64,000 bases of DNA, taken from assembly GCA_902810075.1 (NCBI GenBank), contig LR778135.1, positions 2,046,001 to 2,110,000 of the forward strand, written 5' to 3'. Positions 35,250 to 44,573 of this stretch are shown here, piece after piece. The DNA comes from Ruminococcaceae bacterium BL-6. GTDB lineage: Bacteria; Bacillota; Clostridia; Oscillospirales; Acutalibacteraceae. The notes under the pieces are model-generated. The model was given only the letters and a program-made list of their open reading frames with translations, was not told the origin of the DNA and made no database searches. The stretch's first letter is position 1; each line of letters begins with the position of its first letter. A program made the position numbers and the translations under genes.

Positions 35250-35876
35250 CTATTCCTTGTTCTTCCGCGACGCGGCCCTTTTCCAGAAATAGAACGCCGC
35301 GCCCCCAGCCGCCAGAAGGATCAGCACGATCAGCGTGACATGGGAATAGGTGTTGATATAGCCGACTATCTTTCCCCACGAGGCGCCCGCCAGAGCGCCC
35401 AGGTAAACCAGGACGGTATTCCATATGAGGGTGCCTGCCGTCGTGTACAGCAGAAAGACGGCCAGGTTCATTTTCGTCATCCCGGCGGGAATCGAAATCA
35501 GGCTGCGCACGATCGGGATGCACCGGCAGAAAAAGACGGTAAGGCGGCCGCGCTTTTGAAACCACTGCTCCGCGCGCCTGACATCCTGCCGCTTGAAATG
35601 GAGGATCCGGCCAAGACGGCCATCCAGCCAGCCCTCGATGCGCTCTGCGGAGAAGAACCACCCCACGCAGTAGAGCGCGACCGCCCCGGCGACCGCGCCC
35701 ACGGTGGCGAAAAGGATCACGCCCCAGATCTTCATATCCGTGTAAGTGGTCAAAAATCCCCCGAAGGTCAGAATGACCTCCGAAGGGATCGGCGGAAAGA
35801 TATTTTCCAGCGCGATCAGCAGCACGATGCCGAGATAGCCGTAATGATTCATCGTCTGAATGATCCAGTCCTGCAA
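35250..35876 (-). CDS. DedA-family membrane protein
   Basis: 208 residues. I choose TTG 35876 because AAAAAGGAG lies 9 bases upstream; the first ATG (nine codons in) has no SD. Family motifs: ENIFPPIPSEVIL in the first re-entrant region, then the GxxxG-like helices and the FxCRCIPIVRSLISIPAGM segment (FFCRCIPIVRS). DedA proteins act as lipid-carrier flippases, including recycling of undecaprenyl phosphate. The 5' leader is an instance of the structured element described at 35893-35997. Confidence 0.9.
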   Translation of the reverse strand: MQDWIIQTMNHYGYLGIVLLIALENIFPPIPSEVILTFGGFLTTYTDMKIWGVILFATVGAVAGAVALYCVGWFFSAERIEGWLDGRLGRILHFKRQDVRRAEQWFQKRGRLTVFFCRCIPIVRSLISIPAGMTKMNLAVFLLYTTAGTLIWNTVLVYLGALAGASWGKIVGYINTYSHVTLIVLILLAAGGAAFYFWKRAASRKNKE

Positions 35877-35892
35877 CGTTAAAATCTCCTTT

Positions 35893-35997
35893 TTGACGGA
35901 TTTCCCCCGGTCTCGTCTAGACAGCCCCTGTTCCTCCCCGCCTGCGTCGGGGGAGAAACAGAACCGGGTTCGCAATCCTAAGCGGAATTTCTGTCAA
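35893..35997 (-). promoter_or_regulatory. Structured leader element, copy C (dedA leader)
   Basis: On the minus strand it follows a TATACT (36008-36013) by about 10 bases. It has ATTCCGCTTAGGATTGC, then CGAACCCGG, then a hairpin with arms CTGTTTCTCCCC and GGGGAGGAACAG. The ends pair by TTGAC with GTCAA and TTCC with GGAA; GTCAA directly abuts the dedA SD (AAAGGAG). The 3' conserved block of copies A and B is replaced here. Confidence 0.6.
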
Positions 35998-36093
35998 TGC
36001 TTTTAGAAGTATAGCAGAAAAAAGGGTGCGGAAAATGAAATCCCTGTAAATTTTTCGGGGAAAATGCGGTTTCCCCGGCCGCGGCGGCCTTTT

Positions 36094-37380
36094 TCACGGC
36101 TTTTTCTCCTGTTCGGGCCGCTGTGCAGGGCCAGGGGCGGCGCGCCCGCCGCCACGCGTGGAAACCCTGGGAAGATCGATGGGCGGGGGCCCCATGACCT
36201 CCTGCTCGGAAATCCGCTTTTCCTTCAGCTTCAGCTCGGTTTCCTGCCGCAGCAGCGCGTAAAGGACGGAGCACGCCGGCACGCCGATCAGGATCCCGGG
36301 AATCCCGAACAGGTTGCCGCACACCAGAATCGCGAGCAGCACCCAGATCCCCGGAAGGCCGATGGAGCTGCCCACGACGCGGGGATAAATCACGTTGCCC
36401 TCGAACTGCTGGAGCAGGATGAGGAAAATGAGGAACCACAGGCTGTAGATGGGATGGATCATCATCAGGATAAAAGCGCCGAGAGCGCCGCCGAGATACG
36501 CCCCCAGAATCGGGATGAAGCTGCCCAGCGAGATGATGACGCTGATGAGCAGCGCGTAAGGCAGCCGCATCACGGTCATGCCGAGATAGCACAGCACGCC
36601 GATGATGGCGGCCTCGGTCATCTGCCCCACGACGAACCCATAGAAGATCCGGTTGGCGAGCGAGCCGACGGCGATCAGCCGCTGGGCCCGCTCGCGGGGC
36701 AGGAACGCGTAAAGGGCCCGCCGGACGCTGCGGAGCAGCTTCTCCTTTCCATACAGCATATAAATGGAAAAGATGATGCTGATGATGAACGAGAATACCC
36801 CGGAAGCCACGCTGACCGTGATGGAGAGGATGGATGTGACGAAATTGGTGACGGCCTGCGTCAGCCGGTCGATCAGCTTGCTCCAGTCCAGCTTGAGCAG
36901 GCTGTCCTGTCCCTTTCCGATCTCGAGCTTGCTCAGGATGCCGGTCAGCCAGTCCGAAAACTGCTTCAGATAGACCGGCAGATTGTCCGAAAATACCCGG
37001 AGCGAATCGATCAGCTCGGGGATGATGAAGAAGATGACGAGCGAAAGCAGCACGAGCACCACGGCAAACGCCAGCAGGATGCAGACGCCGCGGCGGATTT
37101 TGCCCCAGACCTTCCAGCCCTTCCGGTTGAGCCGGGCGAACACCTTCTGCTCGAACAGCCGGACCAGCACGTTGAGCACAAAGGCCACGGCGATCCCCAC
37201 CAGAAACGGCCCGATCACCGACATGACCCTGCCGCCGACCATCGGAAGCGCATCCAGATGGAACAGAAGGAACGTCAGGATCACGGTGAACGCGACTACC
37301 GACAGGAACTTTTTGAGCACCATCTTCCACAGCTTGGGATCGGACGGAATTTCTTCCCATTTCATGCCTCTAAAGCACAA
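36094..37380 (-). CDS. AI-2E (PerM/YdiK) family membrane protein
   Basis: 428 residues with about 8 membrane segments, an extracellular or cytoplasmic mid-domain (about 125-200) and the C-terminal family core GSFIPILGAYLGG and QQFEGNVIYPRVVG. Members export AI-2-like signals or act as transporters of small anions; specificity cannot be assigned. The tail is Pro/Arg-rich. The start is TTG 37380 (AGGG five bases before) or ATG 37365; both give the same membrane part. Confidence 0.9.
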   Translation of the reverse strand: MCFRGMKWEEIPSDPKLWKMVLKKFLSVVAFTVILTFLLFHLDALPMVGGRVMSVIGPFLVGIAVAFVLNVLVRLFEQKVFARLNRKGWKVWGKIRRGVCILLAFAVVLVLLSLVIFFIIPELIDSLRVFSDNLPVYLKQFSDWLTGILSKLEIGKGQDSLLKLDWSKLIDRLTQAVTNFVTSILSITVSVASGVFSFIISIIFSIYMLYGKEKLLRSVRRALYAFLPRERAQRLIAVGSLANRIFYGFVVGQMTEAAIIGVLCYLGMTVMRLPYALLISVIISLGSFIPILGAYLGGALGAFILMMIHPIYSLWFLIFLILLQQFEGNVIYPRVVGSSIGLPGIWVLLAILVCGNLFGIPGILIGVPACSVLYALLRQETELKLKEKRISEQEVMGPPPIDLPRVSTRGGGRAAPGPAQRPEQEKKP

Positions 37381-37554
37381 CCTTTCCCTGTAAAACCGCC
37401 GGCACGGCGGGACATCCCAAAAATTTCCGGGGATTCCCGGGATCGGACGGATGAATTGAATTTCCTTTTTACCATCATGCTAGCGTAATCTTCCGGAAAA
37501 GTCAATGAAAAGCGGCGGGATGCTTTGCAAACCTAGCATTTCCCGCTGCGCCCG

Positions 37555-37602
37555 CAAAAAAACAGGCCCGAAGCGGCCGATGCCGCAAAACGGGCCTGTT
37601 TT
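37555..37602 (-). terminator. Terminator of ABC/CARDB operon
   Basis: Arms AACAGGCCCG (37561-37570) and CGGGCCTGTT (37591-37600); on the minus strand the stem is followed by TTTTTT. Confidence 0.8.
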
Positions 37603-37614
37603 GGCGAAAAAGTT

Positions 37615-38943
37615 TTATTCCTGCCGGATCGCCGAAAGCGCGCTGATTTTCACCGCGCGGTTCGCCGGGGAGAACCCGGAGACGAGGCCGACCATCGTGG
37701 AAAACAGCAGCGACCCCACCACGAGCCACGGCGGAATGATCGAGATGCGCCCGCCCACGCCCATGCCGAGGATTCCTCCCCCGCCGGCCGCGAGCGAGTT
37801 GACGCCGAAAGAGATCAGAAAGCTGAGCACGATCCCGGCGACGCCCCCCAGAAACCCGATGGCGCCGGCTTCCATCAGGAACATGGTGCGGATATCGCCG
37901 ACCACGCACCCGAGCACCTTCATCACGCCGATTTCCCGCGTCCTTTCATAGATCGACATGATCATCGTGTTGGCGATCCCGAGCGCGGCCACCAGCAGGG
38001 AAACGGCCCCGAGGCCGCCCAGGATCATCTGGATCGTGCGGGTCCGCTGCTCCAGCGGCTTGCGGATCTGCTCCATGCTGGAGGTGTTGAAGCCGTATGC
38101 CTGGATGGCCCTCTCCACATCCGGAACGGATTTGATGTCCGCAACCTTGACGGCGGCACCTTCGTACTGGCCCGCCTTGTTCCGGTCCGCTTTGATCCCG
38201 TTCAGCTTGTTGTAATCCGCGACCAGCTTTTTCAGGTATTTGACATCCAGAAACACCGAATAGCTCGGCGGCGGATTTTTGCTCCAGTCCTCGGAGAGGA
38301 CCCCGACGCACTTCAGCTTCACCGGCTTGACCTGCTTTTTGTTCTGCTCATCCGTCTTGTTCAGGACGATCTCCAGCTTGTCGGACATGGGGTCCACGAA
38401 CGGCTCCGGAACCTTCCCGCTGGAATCGGGCTGTTTATATACCATATTATTGCTTTTCTTTTTGGAGTTATAGAAATTGTAAAGGGCGTCCTCCCCGAAC
38501 ACGGCGGTGTTCTCATCCGGATTTTCCCCCGGCAGGGAGCCCTCTTTCAGCGGATAGCCGAACGCCTCCATCGAATCCAGATAAACGCCGACCAGCTGGC
38601 CGCCGTACACGTATTTACCGCTTTTGATCTGCACGGAGCCCCCATCCGCGTAATACATCGGCGTCAGCGCCGAAACGCCGGGAATCCGCCGGAACTTTTC
38701 CAGCATCGCGTCGTCGAGCGGCTGCGCATCCGGGGAAGGATTGTAGTTGTCGATCTGGATCACCGTCAGGTCGCCCATATCCTTCATCATGTCGTCCATC
38801 GTCTGGCGGATTCCCAGGCCGAACGAGATCATCACCACAATGGCGCAGGTGCCGATGACGACGCCGGACACGGTGAGGATCGTGCGCACCTTCCGCTTCA
38901 TCAGGCTGCCGAGGCTCATGGCAGCCATATCCCGCCATTTCAT
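37615..38943 (-). CDS. ABC transporter permease, MacB/FtsX type
   Basis: 442 residues with one N-terminal membrane helix (ILTVSGVVIGTCAIVVMIS region), a large outside domain (about 50-305, MacB-PCD-like) and three C-terminal helices beginning at GGLGAVSLLVAALGIANTM. This is the layout of mechanotransmitting ABC permeases, which act on substrates or enzymes outside the membrane instead of classic import. It is the third gene of the unit and overlaps the CARDB-like gene by four bases. Two copies must dimerise, as only one permease is encoded. Confidence 0.9.
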   Translation of the reverse strand: MKWRDMAAMSLGSLMKRKVRTILTVSGVVIGTCAIVVMISFGLGIRQTMDDMMKDMGDLTVIQIDNYNPSPDAQPLDDAMLEKFRRIPGVSALTPMYYADGGSVQIKSGKYVYGGQLVGVYLDSMEAFGYPLKEGSLPGENPDENTAVFGEDALYNFYNSKKKSNNMVYKQPDSSGKVPEPFVDPMSDKLEIVLNKTDEQNKKQVKPVKLKCVGVLSEDWSKNPPPSYSVFLDVKYLKKLVADYNKLNGIKADRNKAGQYEGAAVKVADIKSVPDVERAIQAYGFNTSSMEQIRKPLEQRTRTIQMILGGLGAVSLLVAALGIANTMIMSIYERTREIGVMKVLGCVVGDIRTMFLMEAGAIGFLGGVAGIVLSFLISFGVNSLAAGGGGILGMGVGGRISIIPPWLVVGSLLFSTMVGLVSGFSPANRAVKISALSAIRQE

Positions 38944-41075
38944 CTGAGCCCCTCCCGCGGAGCCGCGGGTTCCGCCGTTTCCTCCGGCCCCTCCGCGCTT
39001 TCTGGCGGGAGGTCGTCGTAATCATCCTCCATGTCCAGCAGAAGCTGCTTTTTCTTTGCCCGCTTTTTCCGGATCACGAGGAACGCCGCGGCACCGGCGG
39101 CCGCAAGGGTCGCGATCAGCACAAATTTCCCGGTCCCTCCGCCGGCGCCGCCCGGCACGGGCTCCGCGCCCGAATTGAGCATCCCCTCATCCGGCGCCTG
39201 CTGCGCCGTTACTTCACAAGAAAAGTCCTTGACGATCTCCTTTGTCTCCCCGTTCGGGTCCTCATAGGTGAGCGTCGCCGTCCCCCGCAGCGTCCCTTCC
39301 CCCTGCGGGGTGAGATTCGCCTCAAAGGAATCGGAGGTTCCGGATTCCACGTTCCCGATGTAGGAATTCATTTCCGGCGCGGTGAAATTCCCCGCCAGAA
39401 CGACCGAGAGATTGTATACCGTGCTTTTCCCTTTATTGACATAGCTGATGCTGAGCTGCCCATCGGTCCCCACGGAGATGGGGCCGAACAGGTCAGCGCC
39501 CGTCACCTCGAAGCGGTCCGGCTGCGTCAGCGGGATGGAGATGGTTTCCGTCGCGGTCAGCGGCTCGTGCTTGCTGTCCGACGCGGATTCGTACTCGAAT
39601 TTGACGTCGATACCGTAGGATTTCGGGACGGCATCCGCTTTGGGGTACAGGTCGATCTTTTTCTGGATGCCCGCCCCGGCCCCCAGTTTGGAGACGAAAA
39701 AGGTGTTCGAGGAGTTTGCAGGCGTGAAAACGCCGCCGGTATCCTCATCCGCCGTGGAGGAGATCGTGATTTTCAAATTCTGGATCGCCGTGCTTGGATT
39801 GGTGTTTTTGAAGTTGAGCGTCAGGCCGAACTCCTTTCCGCCCGTCACCGCGCGGCTGCCGAAATCGTAGCTCTCGATGATGATGACCGGCTTGCTGCCA
39901 TCCGTGCTTGCCGTGGCCGACACCGGGACGAACGCCTTTGTCACGGCGGCCTCCTCAAGCTCGTCCGCAGTGAGCCCGACGCTGACGATGTAGTTTCCGG
40001 TCTCCATTTTGGAAGCCGCCGAAAGCGGGAAGGAAACGGACGCGCTTGCCCCGGGGGCCAGGCTGCCCGCCGTTTGGCGGTCCAGCGCGCCGGAAACGGT
40101 GATGGCCTCGGTGGCAAGGCTGTCGAGCGCGGCCGTCACGTTATGCAATGTCCGGGCGCCGGTATTTTTGATGACCAGATCCATGCGGAACCGGCTGCCG
40201 GAATAAACGGTTTTGCGGTCCAGATGGTACGACTCGACGATCAGACCGCCCTTTCCGGAGCTGCTGACGCGCACATAGGCGGTCATATCGGCCCCGTCGA
40301 TGTTCAGCGTGATGGGATAAATTCCCTCCGCCACCGAGGCATCCACCGCAAGCGGCAGGTTCAGGTCCTTCTTTTCCCCGCTTGCGAAGCTCATGGTATA
40401 AACCGAGCCGGCGGTGGAAAGGGAGATCTTGTTCTCCGCCGGCACGGTGACCTTGATTCTGGCGTCGCTGACCGGGCCGCTGCTGATCAGCGGGATCGCG
40501 ACGATCGCGGAAGAACCGGAGCGGATCGACGGCGTGGCGCTGTTCTCGTCGACGCGGATCAGGCTGCCCGAATCGCCGGAGGCGTACACCACCGTTTTCT
40601 GGACGGTGAATTTCCCATCCGCGATTTTATCTTTTCCGTCCCCGTCGCTGCAGTAGGTGATGGTGAACCTCAGCGTGCCGGAGCCGGGCCCCACATAGGT
40701 GAGGTACCGCTCCGGGATATAGAGGTTGTAGTTCAGGCTGTCGGAATCGTCGTCTTCGTCGTCTTCGTCAAACTTGGTGACGAGGAATTCCGATTTGCCG
40801 ATGCGCACGGCGTTGTTCGGGCTGCTCACCCTGATGACGGCGCTCCTGGGCGCCGGGGTAGGGTCATATTCGTGGGAGAAGTGGAAGGTCGCGTCAAACG
40901 GGTTGCCTTCCTTGATGGAATCCGGGGAAACCGTGACCGTCACCTTCGGGTCCGGGACATCCGCCGCCGATGCCGCCGCCCCGTGCGGCATCCCGCCGAA
41001 GATCAGGGCGCAGAACAGGACAAGGGCGGCCGCCCTTCCCGCCGTTTTCTTTTTCCGTTCCGCTTTTTTCTTCAT
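38940..41075 (-). CDS. Exported CARDB-like multi-domain membrane-anchored protein
   Basis: 711 residues. Signal peptide with a basic start (KKKAERKKK) and cleavage near the AASAADV region. Then about five immunoglobulin-like beta modules, with CARDB/NEW3-type motifs such as NTGARTLHNV, NTNPSTAIQNL and YVNKGKSTVYNLSV, spaced about 120 residues. A C-terminal helix (KFVLIATLAAAGAAAFLVI, residues about 650-670) and a charged cytoplasmic tail follow. It lies between the ABC ATPase and permease genes with four-base overlaps on both sides, so it is likely part of the complex, perhaps an external adaptor. Confidence 0.85.
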   Translation of the reverse strand: MKKKAERKKKTAGRAAALVLFCALIFGGMPHGAAASAADVPDPKVTVTVSPDSIKEGNPFDATFHFSHEYDPTPAPRSAVIRVSSPNNAVRIGKSEFLVTKFDEDDEDDDSDSLNYNLYIPERYLTYVGPGSGTLRFTITYCSDGDGKDKIADGKFTVQKTVVYASGDSGSLIRVDENSATPSIRSGSSAIVAIPLISSGPVSDARIKVTVPAENKISLSTAGSVYTMSFASGEKKDLNLPLAVDASVAEGIYPITLNIDGADMTAYVRVSSSGKGGLIVESYHLDRKTVYSGSRFRMDLVIKNTGARTLHNVTAALDSLATEAITVSGALDRQTAGSLAPGASASVSFPLSAASKMETGNYIVSVGLTADELEEAAVTKAFVPVSATASTDGSKPVIIIESYDFGSRAVTGGKEFGLTLNFKNTNPSTAIQNLKITISSTADEDTGGVFTPANSSNTFFVSKLGAGAGIQKKIDLYPKADAVPKSYGIDVKFEYESASDSKHEPLTATETISIPLTQPDRFEVTGADLFGPISVGTDGQLSISYVNKGKSTVYNLSVVLAGNFTAPEMNSYIGNVESGTSDSFEANLTPQGEGTLRGTATLTYEDPNGETKEIVKDFSCEVTAQQAPDEGMLNSGAEPVPGGAGGGTGKFVLIATLAAAGAAAFLVIRKKRAKKKQLLLDMEDDYDDLPPESAEGPEETAEPAAPREGLR

Positions 41076-41827
41076 GCCGTTTCCCCTCCTGCCATATTTC
41101 CGGATTCCCCTGTCTCCTTCGGGCCGTCCCTCCCGAAAATGGACTGGTTTTGGACATCGCTCTGGATGCTCCCGTCCACGATGGACACGATGCGGTCCGC
41201 GTACCGGGCGACGTCGCGGTCGTGGGTCACGAGGATCAGGGTCTGCCGGAAGCTGCGCGTCATCCCGACCATCAGCTCCATCACGTCCCGCGTCGTTTTG
41301 GTATCCAGATTCCCGGTCGGCTCGTCCGCAAACACGATTTTCGGGTGCGCGACAAACGCGCGCGCGATGCCGACGCGCTGCTGCTGGCCGCCGCTCATCT
41401 GCGCGGGCCGGTGCGTCATCCTTTTCCCCAGGTCAACCGCCTTCAGCATGTGCGCCGCCTTTTTCTCCCGCTCCGCCCGGCTTACGCCGCGGAACATCAG
41501 CGGCATCGCCACATTTTCCAGCGCCGTCATCGTCGGCATCAGGTTGTAGGACTGGAACACAAAGCCTACGTTTTTCTGCCGGAAGAGCGCGAGCTGCTTT
41601 TCCGACAGGGATGTCACGTTTTCTCCGGCGATCCGCACGCTGCCGCGGGATGGCTTTTCCAGCCCCGCCATGATATGGAGCAGCGTCGATTTTCCGGAAC
41701 CGGATGTCCCCAGGATACAGCAGATTTCCCCCTGCCGCACGTTTAGGCTGATGCGGCTCAGGGCCACCACCTTTTCCTGCCCGACCCGGTAGACCTTGCG
41801 GATATCTTTGACGCAGATCAGGTCCAT
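41072..41827 (-). CDS. ABC transporter ATP-binding protein (LolD/MacB type)
   Basis: 251 residues. Walker A GTSGSGKST, signature [14 protein letters not shown], Walker B IVFADEP and the switch His (LVTHD) are all present. The subfamily (LolD/MacB/FtsE) pairs with FtsX-type permeases, as here. The C-terminus has about 25 extra residues after the domain. It is the first gene of a three-gene operon whose stop/start codons all overlap. Confidence 0.95.
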   Translation of the reverse strand: MDLICVKDIRKVYRVGQEKVVALSRISLNVRQGEICCILGTSGSGKSTLLHIMAGLEKPSRGSVRIAGENVTSLSEKQLALFRQKNVGFVFQSYNLMPTMTALENVAMPLMFRGVSRAEREKKAAHMLKAVDLGKRMTHRPAQMSGGQQQRVGIARAFVAHPKIVFADEPTGNLDTKTTRDVMELMVGMTRSFRQTLILVTHDRDVARYADRIVSIVDGSIQSDVQNQSIFGRDGPKETGESGNMAGGETA

Positions 41828-41946
41828 CGCCGTCCTCCACCCCCGCTTGCAACTTCCCGTTTTGGTTTGTCATTACGCCGAAAGCCCGGAACCGTAAGGG
41901 CTTCGGGCCGTGGAAATCATCCGAAGCGCCGTTTCTTTCCATCCCA

Positions 41947-41969
41947 TTATAGCAAGCGGAAATTTCCGA
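41947..41969 (-). promoter_or_regulatory. Promoter -10 and palindrome of the ABC/CARDB operon
   Basis: TATAAT on the minus strand (41947-41952). Just upstream of it lies the perfect palindrome CGGAAATTTCCG (41958-41969), in the space where the -35/-10 spacer would be. There is no good -35, so an activator may be needed. Confidence 0.45.
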
Positions 41970-42140
41970 TATTTTCCATCCGCGAATATAATTCTTACAG
42001 AATCGGTGACAAAAGGGATACAAAGTTGAAATGATTTTCCGTGCTGAGTATCAGACAAGTTACACATGCTGAAGAAAAGAGTGCCGCTGCGCGGTACCGG
42101 GGAGGCCCCCGGCGAGGTCTTTCCTGAATTCGGACAGCCT

Positions 42141-42178
42141 AAAAAGGAGCCGTATCGTGTAAGATACGGCTCCTTTTT
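42141..42178. terminator. Terminator of amino-acid ABC operon
   Basis: Stem AAAAAGGAGCCGTATC with its complement and a 6-base loop; T-run on both strands. Confidence 0.9.
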
Positions 42179-42217
42179 AGAAGACTCAAAATGAAAAACA
42201 AATCAAATCTATCGGAT

Positions 42218-42940
42218 TCAAGCTGCCTGCGGCTCTTTTTCCCATTTTCCGGGCCTGCCGGAAGGCCGGCGCTTCTGCATGCGGCGGACCACGATGGAAA
42301 GCGAAAAGCAGATGGAGAAATACACCAGCGCCATAAAGCCATAGACCAGCAGCAGCGCCGCTCCGTCGCCGGAGAACTGCCCGATCACGATCCGCCCGTT
42401 CACCGTCAGCTCCGCAATATTGACCGCCGCCAGCAGGGACGTATCCTTCACAACGGTGATCACCTGGCTGAGCAGGGCCGGAACGCTGACCCTGAGCGCC
42501 TGGGGAAGGACGATATACCGCAGCGTCTGCACCAAAGTGAAGCCCTGGGACTGCGCCCCTTCAAACTGTCCCGTGGGAATGCTGTTGAGCCCGCCGCGGA
42601 CGATTTCCGCAACCACGGCGGAGGTAAACAGCGTAAACGCCAGCACGCCGGCCGAAAAGTCTTTCTGCATCGGGCTGAGGCCGCTGCCGAACGGGACCAG
42701 AAAATAAATGATCAGAATCCAGAGAAGGTTCGGCGTTGTACGGAAAACCTCAATGTAAACCGAAACCGCCGCGCGCGGCACGTTCGGGCCGTATGCTTTC
42801 ACGGTGCCGAGCAGGGTGCCGAGCAGCAGGCTGAGCACAATGGAGACGCTTGCGACCGCCAGCAGCATTCCAACGCCCTGAAGCATGAAGTTCAGGTTTG
42901 AGAGGCTGAATACCTTAAAGAACACCGCCATTCGCCACAC
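42218..42940 (-). CDS. Polar amino-acid ABC transporter permease
   Basis: 240 residues with five membrane helices. The HisMQ-type loop EIVRGGLNSIPTGQFEGAQSQGFT is seen in parts as VRGGLNSIP and EGAQSQGF. Its start lies 26 bases inside the end of the other permease gene, so the two are coupled and likely form a heterodimer. With the binding protein and ATPase it makes a complete importer. It is the last gene before a strong terminator. Confidence 0.93.
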   Translation of the reverse strand: MWRMAVFFKVFSLSNLNFMLQGVGMLLAVASVSIVLSLLLGTLLGTVKAYGPNVPRAAVSVYIEVFRTTPNLLWILIIYFLVPFGSGLSPMQKDFSAGVLAFTLFTSAVVAEIVRGGLNSIPTGQFEGAQSQGFTLVQTLRYIVLPQALRVSVPALLSQVITVVKDTSLLAAVNIAELTVNGRIVIGQFSGDGAALLLVYGFMALVYFSICFSLSIVVRRMQKRRPSGRPGKWEKEPQAA

Positions 42941-43655
42941 CCTCCTTGATCAGGATTTTTTCCGTTCTTTTTACGCGCTTTGGAACCATCCCCCGCTTTG
43001 CCCGCTTCTCCAGATATTTTGTCAGGGAAACCAGCGGGAAATTGATGACGAAGTAAAGCACGCCCGCCATCAGATAGCCGGGGCCATACACCTGATAAAG
43101 CCCGACCCAGGAATCCATCAGATACATCAGCTCGCCGCCCGCGATCATGGCGGTCACGGAGGTGTTCTTGACCAAGTTGACCGCCTGATTAGTCAGCATC
43201 GGCAGCATCACCTTCACGGCCTGCGGCAGAACGATCATCCGCATTGCCTGCACAAAGGTGAAGCCCTGGGACATGGCCGCTTCCATCTGTCCTTTGGGGA
43301 CGGACTGGATGCCGGTGCGGACCACCTCGCTGATATAAGCGCCATGATACATGCCGACCCCTAAAATGCAGATCGGGATCACATCCAGCACGATTCCAAA
43401 GTTCGGCAGAACATTATACATAAAGATCAGCTGCAAAAACAACGGCGTGTTTTGGAAAAATTCGACATAAACACGGGCAATCGCCCTTAGCACGCCGTTA
43501 TGGGTGACGGAAAACACCCCCAACACAACGCCTATGGCCAGTGCAAGGATGAGTCCGCACACGGAAAAATAGAACGTATGAAGGAACCCTGTCAGAAACA
43601 CATCATGAAAATCGGAAAACAGGGTTTGCCACTGCTCTGCACCAAACGGGTTCAT
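42915..43655 (-). CDS. Polar amino-acid ABC transporter permease
   Basis: 246 residues; membrane segments at about 20-40, 55-80, 85-110, 190-215 and others. The EAA-like loop is VRTGIQSVPKGQMEAAMSQGF (parts: VRTGIQSVP, EAAMSQGF). Paralog of the following permease. It begins 2 bases after the binding-protein stop codon. Relatives transport glutamate, aspartate, glutamine or cystine; the substrate is not decided by sequence inspection. Confidence 0.93.
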   Translation of the reverse strand: MNPFGAEQWQTLFSDFHDVFLTGFLHTFYFSVCGLILALAIGVVLGVFSVTHNGVLRAIARVYVEFFQNTPLFLQLIFMYNVLPNFGIVLDVIPICILGVGMYHGAYISEVVRTGIQSVPKGQMEAAMSQGFTFVQAMRMIVLPQAVKVMLPMLTNQAVNLVKNTSVTAMIAGGELMYLMDSWVGLYQVYGPGYLMAGVLYFVINFPLVSLTKYLEKRAKRGMVPKRVKRTEKILIKEGVANGGVL

Positions 43656-43657
43656 GA

Positions 43658-44506
43658 TTACTTAATCTCCCACTTATCAATCATTTTTTGAAGCTCTCCG
43701 CTGGATTTCAGATCTTTTACGGTATCGTTGACCAGCTTTGCCAGATCGTCGTTGCCCTTCTTCGTCGCGATGCCGTAATCCTGCGGAGCATACGTTTCGC
43801 TCAAAATTTCGGTCTTATCATCCAAATAGCCGTTCAGAATGGATTTATCGACGGAAAACACATCGACACGGCCGGAATCCAATGCGGCCTTGATTTCCGG
43901 ATAGGTCGCAAACTCCGCGAATTTCAGGGTGACGCCCGCTTCTTTCGCTTTCTGCTGCAGGGCGTCTTTGCTGGTCGCGGACTGAGCGACCCCGATCGTT
44001 TTCCCGTTCATGGATTTCAGATCCGTCAGCCCGCTGTCCTTTTTCACCAGGAAGCCCACGGCATCCGTCATATAAGGATCCGAAAAATCATAGGTCTTTT
44101 TCCGCTCGTCGGTGATGGTGAAGGTCGCGATCACCATGTCGATGTCGCCTTTATCCAGCAGCGGGCCGCGGGTTTTCGCGTTGACGGTGGTAAACTCCAC
44201 CTTGCTCTTATCGCCCAGAATTTTACCGGCGATCTCCGCCGCGAGGTCATCCTCAAAGCCTTCGTATTTGCCGGTCTGCGGATTTTTCAGGCTGTATTTC
44301 GGAACATCCGCCTTAACGCCGACTTTCAGGACCCCCGCGGATTTGATTTGATCAATCGCTCCTCCGGCCGCGGCGCCGCTGCCGGAAGCCGCCGTACTGG
44401 CCGTTCCCGCCGCGGAAGATGCCGCCCCGCCGCCGCATCCGGCCAGCGCCGCCACCATGGCGGCGGTCATAACGCCCGCAATCGCTTTTTTGAAAAATGT
44501 CATCAT
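43658..44506 (-). CDS. Amino-acid ABC transporter substrate-binding lipoprotein
   Basis: 282 residues. Signal peptide with lipobox LAGC (Cys near residue 23), a Gly/Ser/Ala-rich linker, then an SBP_bac_3 domain: LKVGVKADVPKYSL (parts: LKVGVKADVP), GFEDDLAAEI and DIDMVIATFT. The segments IATFTITDERKKTYDFS match binding proteins of the glutamate/aspartate/glutamine type. ATG 44506 is chosen because GGAGG lies 6 bases upstream. It anchors to the outer membrane face and delivers ligand to the permeases downstream. Confidence 0.94.
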   Translation of the reverse strand: MMTFFKKAIAGVMTAAMVAALAGCGGGAASSAAGTASTAASGSGAAAGGAIDQIKSAGVLKVGVKADVPKYSLKNPQTGKYEGFEDDLAAEIAGKILGDKSKVEFTTVNAKTRGPLLDKGDIDMVIATFTITDERKKTYDFSDPYMTDAVGFLVKKDSGLTDLKSMNGKTIGVAQSATSKDALQQKAKEAGVTLKFAEFATYPEIKAALDSGRVDVFSVDKSILNGYLDDKTEILSETYAPQDYGIATKKGNDDLAKLVNDTVKDLKSSGELQKMIDKWEIK

Positions 44507-44573
44507 CAATTTCCTCCTTCATCATTTACCGTCTCTGCCCATCAGAATGAAACGGAAACGTGCCAAAAAACTG

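Larger units (their letters stand above)
41828..42217. other. Intergenic region between two ABC operons
   Basis: 390 bp. It holds the promoter area of the CARDB operon, a GC-rich hairpin near 42100 and a terminator. No reading frame of note. Confidence 0.7.
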
